From: Argyresthia goedartella
Lineage: Eukaryota > Arthropoda > Insecta > Lepidoptera > Argyresthiidae
Direction of reading: 5' to 3'
Length of the DNA: 64,000 nucleotides
Assembly: GCA_949825045.1 (NCBI GenBank)
Contig: OX463810.1
Location: forward strand, 37,024,201-37,088,200
The notes under the pieces: model-generated
What the model saw: only the letters and a program-made list of their open reading frames with translations
Databases searched by the model: none
What the model was told of the DNA's origin: nothing
Shown: piece by piece, positions 32,319-42,500 of the stretch
Layout: every line of letters starts with the position of its first letter
Numbering within the stretch: the stretch's first letter is position 1
Position numbers and translations under genes: made by a program

Positions 32319-32603
32319 AATAAAAATAAACTCAATTCTGCTATTTGTTAAAAAAAAATAACACTGTGAAGACTGAGTTCAAGTGCATTATATTTATTGA
32401 GTCAAATTTGGCTAGAGTAGGTTATTGTGGCTAAATTTCAATTGGGTTATAGGTTAGGTTGGAACTTAGAAGAAGCGAAACCGAAGCGTAGCGGAGCGAA
32501 GCATATGCAAAAAAAAAAAAAAATAATGATTTTAATAGATTTTTTGAGATAGAGACACTATGAACACACCCTAATCTCTGATGTAGCAGTTGTCTATGAT
32601 ACT
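32319..32603. other. AT-rich flank of the piggyBac insertion
   Basis: No ORF supported. It has a run of about 17 A near 32507-32523 and continues the sequence interrupted by the piggyBac element. Confidence 0.4.
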
Positions 32604-32690
32604 CGGGACGCCAATTCCGAGGCCAGGCATTCCGGGGTCGAGCATTCCTGGGCCGGACAATACTGGGCCGGGCATTACAGGGACTTAGAC
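32604..32690. repeat. GC-rich palindromic minisatellite, right
   Basis: Contains GGGACGCCAATTCCGAGGCC, GGCATTCCGGGGTCG and ACTGGGCCGGGCATTAC. As a block it is the inverse of the left repeat at 30437-30600, and it shares the GGGACGCCAATTCCGGGGCC word with it in direct orientation. Confidence 0.8.
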
Positions 32691-33914
32691 TTGCGCAAAG
32701 TGTGTCTTTATAGGGAGTAATCATATCTCATATCTACTGATTCGGTGACACATTATATCTCTATCATATCTCACTCATTCAAATCTATGGCTTCTCATAA
32801 CGCTCCAACTCCCACTTATTTCTTACTCTTTTATCTCACAAGGCTCTTATATTTGTTTAATGAGTTGATGAGTTGGAAGAGTCTCGAAAAATAACCTACT
32901 CAATACAAAATATATAAACAAACGAATTGCAACAGTTGCATTTTAATTTCACCATTTGAACTATGCCTTAACCAACTTACCTAGAGACCACTTTTTATTG
33001 CCCGCTTCGATCCCTTGATCACTTTTGCCTTGGCAGCGAACTGAGGCCTCCATAGCTTCTTCATACATTATTAAGAACGTAATATCCCATAGATTTTTTA
33101 TTGCTTTTCGAGCTTATTGCAATGCGATAAGATTCAAATCAATAAGCAAACTTTTGGAAACATTATGCCTATTATAGTATGACAAACACATACTCTTTCT
33201 CGCTCATCTTAATCCAACCGATGATAGCCGAAAAAACCCACGTGTTCGTTTCCGCGAATCTCGCTCTGACATCGTACAGGTGAACGCACACCTGTCCATG
33301 CTTATGCGGTCATGCGTGGCGTGCGAGTGCGACAGAGCAACGCGCGAGAGCAGCGTGGTCGATTCCTTCGGCGCCGTCGATCCGTCCGATGCGGTTAGTG
33401 TGTGTTCGCCTTCGCTATCGCTACTACTAGGTATCCGGCTCAAATTTGGACCAAGGATTAAGGTGATAAGGTTGCTATTCGCCTAAAAGTGACATTTAAG
33501 ACTGAAATACGTGCGGTAGGTTTGGTCAATTGTGTATTTGCCAACAAAATGTGGACCAAATGTAGACCAAATGTTAAGGTGATAAGGTTGCTGATTGCCT
33601 AATAGTGACATTTTAAAACTGGAAGACGTCTGGTTTTGTTGGTTTGTTCTCACACAACTGTGTTTAGTGTAGCCTGGGCAGAGAGAGCGAGATTTGTTTG
33701 GGGAGTAAGATATGATTCATATCGCTGGGATGTAACTAGGATATAATGGACGTCAAGCGATATGTGTGTCATATTATATCTTACTCTCCAGTTACCCAAG
33801 GGACTCGATAAGACAATCAAAATAAATAAAATTACGGAAAGAGATCGATCTTCATTCATCAAGCTAAAGCTAAGACATTTCAAGGGAATTGAATAGTCAA
33901 TCTGTATTTAGAAC
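32691..33914. other. Upstream region of BORCS8 with repeats
   Basis: No supported gene. 33190-33430 is richer in CpG than its surroundings and may be promoter-proximal; this is a guess. 33442-33512 and 33557-33627 form an imperfect direct repeat of about 70 bp sharing TTAAGGTGATAAGGTTGCT. 33695-33790 is an imperfect inverted repeat around GAGTAAGATATGATTCATAT, MITE-like. Confidence 0.45.
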
Positions 33915-34664
33915 ATGGCGTTTGTTTATCAAGGAGATTCTGATTTAGAAGCAAAATCTAAGAAAGGTTTGTGAACCACACTATTCTTTCTTCTCATAAT
34001 ATCATCAGCCAGAGATTGCTGATATGGTCCTTGATGTCGTCGCCGCACCTAAGACTAAACTTGCCGCATGAAATTTTTAAATCCCAAGTTTTTACAAATC
34101 ACCTTTTCTTCAGCTGCAGAACGAATATCAGAGAACATGCACATAGTCGCAAACGAGCCTTCGCTAGCACTCTACCGGCTACAGGAGCATGTTCGCAAGG
34201 CGCTCCCGCCAATGGTGGAACGTCGGGTGGATGTCACCAAGTTACAGCATGAACTACAAGGACGTTGCTATGATGTCGAGTATGCCTTGGGGTGAGAAAT
34301 TAGCATATAGAAGCTAGTCAACAAATCCTTCATTAGTCTAGAGATGATGTCTTCAATAAATGTTTACTTTCTTTTCAGGGCTGTAAAATCAATGGATGGT
34401 GCAGTCAACAGCTTTACAAACATCCAGGAAATGTTAAAACAGTCAATATTTTTAAAACAACAACTGAAATATGAGGAAGCTAGACGAAATAAAAAAGATA
34501 CAAGTTCTGTGTACAAGCGTCTGTCTGCTCATATAGTGCTAGATTTGCCTGACCTTTCCGAGTTCTCAATGGTTCGTGAGACAACCAATCGGATTGAGAA
34601 TATGATGGCCCAAGCTCGTGGCTCCGCTAATGAATTGCACCGATCACACACCACATTGCATTGA
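33915..34664 (+). CDS. BORCS8: BORC complex subunit 8 (BORCS8/MEF2BNB homologue)
   Basis: Three exons: 33915-33966, 34114-34291 and 34379-34664. All junctions are GT-AG (GTTTGT / TTCTTCAG, GTGAGA / TTTTCAG) and the phases agree, giving 171 residues. Exon 2 encodes HIVANEPSLALYRLQEHVRK, which matches the most conserved stretch of vertebrate BORCS8 as I know it (VLANEPSVALYRLQEHVR). VEYAL / AVKSMDGAVNSF continues the match across the second intron, and IQEMLKQSI follows. In mammals BORCS8 is a subunit of BORC, which recruits ARL8 to lysosomes and couples them to kinesin for outward transport. The family is mostly helical. The last about 75 residues here extend beyond the short vertebrate protein. 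It points towards the ABCA gene; the stop codons are 568 bp apart. Confidence 0.9.
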
Positions 34665-35231
34665 ATATGAAACACTTGCTATGGTGTCACACAAATAACT
34701 TTCCAGCTCTTATTGAAGGAATGTGGCTCTTCAAAGTACCTACCTGCTGTATGTATTGTTTATTACTAATTCTCATTTTCTGGTGGAGGGCTAAGTGCCT
34801 GTTGTATGGTTGGAAAGGTTTTGTAGCTTTACTAATATCTCAATCGTATAATTACATGAGTAACATCAGCAAAAGTTATCAATTATTTAGTTAATTACCT
34901 ATGTTACCTTGAGCCATAACTTTTGTTGATTGTACCTTCCCTGCTCTCTCTAGTCGTATGTTTTTATGCTAATTACTAGTGAATAATAACAATAATTTAA
35001 TGAGAATTAGGTACTTTTATTCACTGCATGCACATGTTATGTCTTCCATTATTTTAGACTTGTTTTACATTTGCATCTTAATGTCACATGCACATTTGAA
35101 CTTGGTACAGCAACTAAGTATTATTTCATATTTAGGTACATACTAACTTAACTCTTCTTTAAATTAATAATAGAAACAAACAAGCTTACACAAAAGTTAA
35201 CAGAAATTCTTTGTTTATCTGTACTGTAATT
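34665..35231. other. Convergent intergenic region
   Basis: 567 bp between the stops of BORCS8 (+) and the ABCA gene (-). AT-rich; must hold both 3' UTRs. No other gene seen. Confidence 0.6.
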
Positions 35232-36523
35232 CTAAGATTGTCTAAATATCACAGACCATGGTAGTCCTTTCAATTTTTTTATTTCATACTGAATTTGAAA
35301 GCGTCTCAAGCTTACAATTCCAGCTAATTTGGGGATATGGCGCTTTGTTTTGTGTTTAAAAAACTTCTGGCAGATACAAGGGTAGGGTTCTCTGGAGGCT
35401 ATGTTCCAAACTTCTGACAGTATTATGGTGTGGTAAATGTAGTTGATGGTAATACCGCCTATAACATACGAATATACGAATCTCTGGTTGCGTGCTTGCA
35501 ACTGCTCCATTCTTTTGAACACTTCCGCCCACTGAAGATTCACGTCCAGTATTTGAACATTCACCAGGACCTGTAAAATAATTTAATGAATATTTGGCTC
35601 AATGACACGCGCCAAAATTGACATCGACATCGAGTCCGCCAGAACCCTCTGCAAATCGTCATTTAAGAAGGAATTTAACACTGTTGATGACATGTCTGTG
35701 CGATTATTATTATTCACCTACTAGGATATTATGGCACGGGATGAATTTATTGATTGACTATTTACTGATTATTTACCGGCAGTGACTGCTAACTACTATG
35801 GTTTAGAAATAAAATATTACCTGACTGGAATCATTGATGATGAAGTTGCTAAAATGCTGCCCGAACATACTCTTGACATTCACCTCGTCCTTCAGATGAA
35901 CTACGACTGTGTACCCATCCGCACTGTAGCGCGCGATCAGCTGATCGACATGGTCTATGTCGTAGAAGTGCCCGTTGAGTATGATGGCCAGCCGGTTTGT
36001 GATGGGCAGGTGGCTCTCTACCCTGGAAGCATCAACCTTAGTCTACTCTGACGATGATGTGATTTGTGGTGCGGGGTCCCGGAAAGTTTTGTCAACTGTG
36101 CTCCTAAACTGCGAGAGAGCGGCAATTTAAAGTTAACAAGCCCAAAGAGTGGACTTTAAGCTAGGGTCCCAGCGGCGCGGGCTCTCGACTCACATGGTTG
36201 GGTCGAGAGTCCAGGGTCCTTCTTTTCCAAGTAGAATTCGAAGGACACTGATTATCGGTCAGCGGCTGATACCCCTAAAATAAGATTAAATCCGGAATTG
36301 CAGCCTGTATACCTATGAGAAGCCACCACCATCGAGTGCCCCCTATTCCTCATATGGTACAGCATGAAGTAGATGGCACGCAGCATTCCGAAGCTCTGGT
36401 GTGGCGTGAACTCATCCAGGATGAGCACAGGTGGTGCCCCAACGAGGGCAGCCGCCAGATGCAGGCGGATGCGTTGCGATGAGTCCAGATTGAAGATTAC
36501 CGTTCTCGAGATATCAGATAACT
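35232..36523 (-). CDS. ABCA exons: signature, Walker B and C-terminal domain
   Basis: Three last exons. 36523-36313: LDSSQRIRLHLAAALVGAPP followed by VLILDEFT (Walker B, catalytic Glu kept) and MVVASH (H-loop). 36022-35821: VESHLPITNRLAIILNGHFY then YTVVVHLK, the ABCA post-NBD domain. 35570-35232: VLVNVQILDVNLQWAEVFKR and a basic tail ending at the stop. Introns 290 and 250 bp. The D-loop after Walker B (usually TTGMDP) reads TPHQSF. Confidence 0.87.
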
Positions 36524-39500
36524 CTGGAGGGGGAAAAACAAACGATATGAAGTATTCATCCTGTCTTGTGCTGGTCTTGTTCTCCTAATATGGTATTTGA
36601 CATTTGAGTTACATATACCATATAGGGTTTTTTCGGTGCTATCTTTTGAGATATAATTTACTACGGTATCTCATAAAATATTTAAATTAGGACATCCGAA
36701 CCAAATTGAGGGAGAAAAATTGAGTGTACTTATAGATACATTTTCCGAATTAATATTTTCCTTGTATTTTTTCCATTCGCGTTTTTTCCCTCGATTATTT
36801 TTTTCCATACGTTTTTGTACTAGTAGTACTTATAATTTTCTAAACGCTTTAATTTCTTCTGTTTCGTTTTGCCAGACATAAATTTTCCTATACGTTTATT
36901 TTTTCAATCCGTATTTTTAATATCTAACTTAAAGCCGCAAGTCGCACCTGGAAAATTATTATATCGGTAAAACATTAATATGTTTTACCGATATAATAAT
37001 TTTCCAGGTGCTTATTTCCTCATACATTTTATGCTTGATTTAACTGTTCGAAAGACACTGTGTTGTCAACACTTTCTTTCAGCAGAGCTGACATATAGAA
37101 AATTTGAATTGTAGTTTCCTCCCTTCCCTCTCCCCCACACCGCACTAAAGCGAGACCCGTACCGATAGCATCGATCGCCTCCTACGTACTTACAAACGTG
37201 TCCCGTGTCGCATGCGATTGTGTACTTAATAGCGGATTGCCTTACGTTTCCCGCCGCGTAGCCCTGCCTCACCCCCGCATCTCAAACTAACGGCAGCGAC
37301 GCCAAAGTTTCAAAAGAACGGTAAGTATACGCAAGCACATTATTATTTATTTATTATTAATTTATTTATTTACACAAAATTTTACATAGTTACTCATTAT
37401 GGGAACACCACTTAAACCACTGGGGTTTGTGTGTGGTGTGATCTACTCATTAATTATCGTATTTAAGCGCATAAAATAACGCTCTAGAAATAATTGGTAC
37501 CTAAAGCGTCGATGATAGTGCCGACCTCTGCCTCCAGATGTTTAGCATGGACTCCTCTCAACACCGCCAGCATCTCCAGCGCATTGCGGACCTTCATCCA
37601 CTTCGGCAGCGGGGCGCGATTACAACACAGCGAGACAAGCCGCGAGTACTGAAGGATGGAATGAACAAGTTGATGGGTGGAATTAACAAGTTGATGGATG
37701 GAATGAACAAGAACAACAACGGTCTACTTTCCCTATCAGTTGACTTCCCAATCCGTCTCCTTTAACCATCAGTCTACTTTCCTTTCAACTTTACGCATTT
37801 TCTCAGACCCATATCTGACACAAATTCAACTCCTTTAGGATTTTTTTGTCAAAAATAGTGACACTTGTCAATAATAATGACAGGTATAAAAAAGGAACAC
37901 CTGTCAAAATCAGTGAGACCTGTCAAAATGACGACACCTGACAAAAAAGTGACAACTGTCAAAATCATGAATTCTGTCGGGAGGCAGTTGCTCACGTCCG
38001 AGGAGATATTTGGAACCTACAGCCCTTCACGTCCTCCCGGGTAGTGTTGAGGAGCAACAAGTAAACACTAAAATGTCCAGGTGCTCGGAAGAAAACCTGT
38101 CCAAATATAGTGAAATCTATAAAAACACGTGACGTTGGCGAAATTAACCGTTGGCGATGTTAGACCGCCATTAATTAAGACATACTAATAATAATAATGA
38201 ATTTTGTTAAAAGTATCATCATAGGCCATCTGGGAAAGAAAAGTATGAATTTTGAAAAAAAAAAGAACACATTTCCCATACTAAACACACTGCATAAATT
38301 ATTCGGAGTCTTGCAGTAGACCGATCGGGAAGTCGACTGATGGCGAAAGTGGAGCATTTGGATAAGAGGACTGATAGGGAAAGTGGGCAGAAGGGTAAAG
38401 TGGACTGAAGGTTAAAGTAGACCGATGGGGGAAGTGGACCGATCGTACCGGAGATGGAATTGCCAAAGCTAAGACCGAAAAGTGGTTTCCTCTTTACCAC
38501 CTTGGGCCTCCCTAACTGATTTGTAGATTTCATCCCAAGTATTCATCAGTCGGATGCCAACTAAGGAACAGCACTACGGAGCCTCTTACCAAAAGCGCGG
38601 TACAGGCTGCACCAACTTTATTCGACTCTTAGCGAGCTATGACCTATTTCTCTCATAGGGTAAGGTGGGATGAGCGAGAGAGAAGCAACAGCTCGCTCAG
38701 ATCTAAAGAAACTTTTACGCAAACTATAATAAGGAGGTTGATCTCACCACTTCCTACTCGAGGTACTACCGGTAGTACCAAGGGGATAATTTTTTGCCCT
38801 TAGTACCAATATCCTGTCTGATAGTACCACGGGATATTTCGCATTACCCCTGGTGCTACTTATCAATATCACATATAAATATTACAAACATATTCGAGCC
38901 TCTCAAAGGCCTCAATTTTTCCAGCATAAGTATACTTCAAACGCTTAGGCACGAAATGTCCATTTTACCAAAATGACCACTTTGCTCTAATGTCTATTTT
39001 TTCACAAAGTTACTCAAATTCTCAAAATGTCCACATTTAATTTTACTCAAAACTACTCACACGATCTGTTGCACTTGACCACATTCCCTTGAAGACTAAT
39101 TTTTAAGGAAAATTAACTTTAATTAAGATTTTTAAGAAAGTTGCACGAAGAAATTACTTAGAAGAAAAAAGAACTAATTTTCCCAGGTGGGGAATTTTTA
39201 TGTTAAATTGATAAGTAGCACTAAGGGAAATGCAAAATCACCCGTGGTACTACCAGACAGGACAGTAGCACTACCAGTAGTACCACCGGTAGTACCACGG
39301 GTAAGAAGTAAGTAACTCACATCATGCGGACACCTTTCCAAATTATGCTTGGATAGAATCGTGCAGGAGCCATCACTGGGAATTTTGTAACCAGCCAGTA
39401 TATCACAAAGGGTGGTCCTCCCGTGGCGCCGGAGCCCTGAGACGGCTAAGGCTTCGCCCTTCGATAGCCCGAGGTAGAGATGCACCAGAGATGGCACCCC

Positions 39501-42500
39501 CATTATCTGATGGCTCAGGTTGTTGACCAGAAGAGATTCGCCGTAGGTAGTGGTCTTAACCGGAGCTGCAATACGATAGTTTCAACCAGTCTATCACAAG
39601 CTCTCGTTGAATGTCCGTCTACGAAGCTAAAGAGCCAATACCGGTTTCATACACTTATTTATCTACAGACACCTACTTATTTTCATTTTAATAACAAAGT
39701 ACAGAAGAAAATTGGGGTGACTCTACCTTCAATGTTTTTGGATTTCTTGTGAGCCTTCAATTCTTCGGCTTTTTCTAAGGCACGTTTTTTCTCCTGACGA
39801 ACGCCTTCGGCCTGAACGTCGACCGTGTTAGTTCCGGGGAATATCCACTTAGACATTACGTGAGTCCACCCCAACTTGACGAACCTGTACTCCCATAGGA
39901 GCAGGAAGACCACGAACACAGCCGCGAGGGCGACCAGAGCCGTCACCTCGGGAAGAACACCGGGCTCCCAAGAGAGGTAGTTCTTTCTTACGTAACAAGC
40001 TTGCAGTACACCGCATTTGGCTGTAATATCACATAGTTCAAAATATTTTTTTTTATCTAAAGTAAAAGCAAATAAACTATTACTCGTAAAAACTTACGGC
40101 AACACTTATGCAGAGGTTTTATTTTACAAAGATCCCGTCGCTTGAAGATACTGCACTCGCTGTTGTAAAGAAATATCTTCTTTATTTTTATAAACGAATA
40201 TGCCATATTGTATTGCGGTGAGAAATTCATAAAGAACAGTATGTAGTCCAACGCATGGCCATAGAAAAGCTTTGCAATAACTGTTGACTCGCCTGTAAAA
40301 ACAATTACTTATTATTTTCCCTCCGGACCAGTAGTACCAATAGCCACCATTGTTGGTACTGGTGGTGGTGGTACTAGTTTTTCTCATTTTTTAAAACACA
40401 AGTACCTATAAAACATTGGGATTCACTCAGACTTAAGTTTTGGCTTATTTTTAAACGATCACCAAGAAACGCACCTATTTTAACGACCGCCAGAATTAGT
40501 AAACAACCATCAAATTGTATTTGGATAAATTATCACCAACCTTCTTTTTATGTTTAGTGTTTAAGTTTATTTTTTAAGTATTTTTTGTTGTTCTTACATG
40601 TTCAACCTAACACGAAGGATAAAGGTGGCTTCGCTTCGCTCACCCCCATTACCCTTCACCATTGGTGATCAATTACTCATTTTCGGTAGCATTTACCCAT
40701 TTTGGATAGGAACAAATTATTTTGGTGGTTATTTAAATTGTTCTTAAAGTTTTTATTGTCTTGATAAACAAAATACGTAAAGGAATTTAAACGCTTATAA
40801 TATAACCAGTCACAATGACATGTATTTTCTCATATGGGGTGGCAGAGGCTTCACATACGAGGGTCATGCCAAAATAAATTAGATACTCCATGCTCATTAG
40901 ATTGATACTGGCCAGTTATACACCATCGTGAAGGCTGATTTAACGGCTACAAATTCAAAAATGGAATACTCCGGAAATCTGCGTATTTTTTTTCTTTTTT
41001 TATTCTTATTAAATCTGGACTATTCTTATTGAAATCTATAATGGAACTAGTCGACGAGATTTTCGAGTTATGATTTATTATGACTTTAAAAAATGTTTAA
41101 AGCCCCAAGAATGTTTTGAACTTTTAACCACGACTTTTGGTGAGTCTGCATGTTCTCGTGCAACTGTCATTAATTGGTTTACTGAATTTAAAAGAGGGCG
41201 GGAGAGCTTGGTAAAAAATATGGAAAATAAACGCTGGCGAGACGAAAACTGTGTATGATATACTGACAGGTGACGAAACATGGTTGTATAACTACGTTCT
41301 GAAACAAAGTGGCAGTCAACGGTATGGTGCTTTGAAGACGTATCGACTCCAACAAAATGTCGCCGAGCACGAAGCACACATAAACAAATGGTTTCCTCAT
41401 TTTTCTGCAATATGCCCTATTGCGATTGTGGTGCTAGAGGATCAAAAAACTGTCAACTCAGAATGGTATGTGACAGTTTGTGCTGCACAATTGCTGTCAG
41501 CTTGGTGTGACAAGCGGCCAAAGTCAGGAACCCAGCACCTGCTCTGGCACCACGACAACGCCGCCCCGCACACTTCTGCCAGAACACTCGACTATTTTAG
41601 TTCGAAAAATGTCACTATCCTCATCTGCCATATTCTGCTGACGTGGCACCCTGTGATTTTTACCTGTTACCGAAAATTAAAGAAAAATTAAAAGGAAATC
41701 GATTTGAAACCAAAGAAGATGCCCTGGCTGCCTATAATTATGACATTTCTGAGGTACTCAAAGAAGAATCGTTATTGACATTGTCCAAGTGGTTTGGTCG
41801 GATGAAGAGTGTATACGTGCTCAAGGTGAATACTTCGAAAAACTAGATAGCAATAATAAAGAATAAACTTTGTATTTTTTGAATATTTAATTTCTTTTGG
41901 CATGACCCTCGTAATGTAACTTTTTTGGCAGATGTTATGATTTTGACAGGTGTGACTATTTTGACAGGTGTGACTATTTTGGACAGGTGTGACTATTTTG
42001 ACAGGTGTGACTATTTTGACAGGTGTGATTATTTTGACAGGTGTGACTATTTTGGACAGGTGTGACTATTTTGACAGGTGTGACTGTTTTGACAGATGTG
42101 ACTATTTTGGACAGGTGTGACTTTTTTGACAGATTTCATGATTTTGAAATGGGTCACTATTTTGACAGATGTGATGATTTTGAAAAGGGTCACTATTTTG
42201 ACAGATGTAATGATTTTGACATTGAAAATTTAAGCTCGAACTAGGGATAAACCGTGCTTCTTTGTAAGGGGGTAGAGGTCAGTTAATCTTGTCCTGGAAG
42301 GGACCGGGCATGGATGATGCACTGTGGCTCAAGCAGGAAGAATTACCAGAGTGAAAAAGTGTTCGAGTTCAGATAAAATGAACCTTATGTCATTGTACAC
42401 AAGAATCACTGACAGTTCGATTCGCATACTTTTTCGACGCGTAATTATTCCTGCTTCCTACACTGAAGTCTATATTATGAGTTATTGCGTTTTAGTTTTG

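Noticed and set aside
33204..33443. 79-codon minus-strand ORF upstream of BORCS8
   Set aside because: Low-complexity Ser/Arg/Thr composition in a CpG-rich stretch, with no homology or splice context recognised.
35782..36051. 89-codon plus-strand ORF
   Set aside because: Antisense shadow of the ABCA exon 36022-35821, which has matched splice sites and ABCA homology.
37653..38448. CRISPR array
   Set aside because: Repeats are short, degenerate and adjacent without regular unique spacers; no cas genes; insect genome.
42062..42244. 60-codon ORF with repeated ILxxxxxFDRC-like peptides
   Set aside because: Translation of the GACAGGTGTGA minisatellite, not a protein gene.
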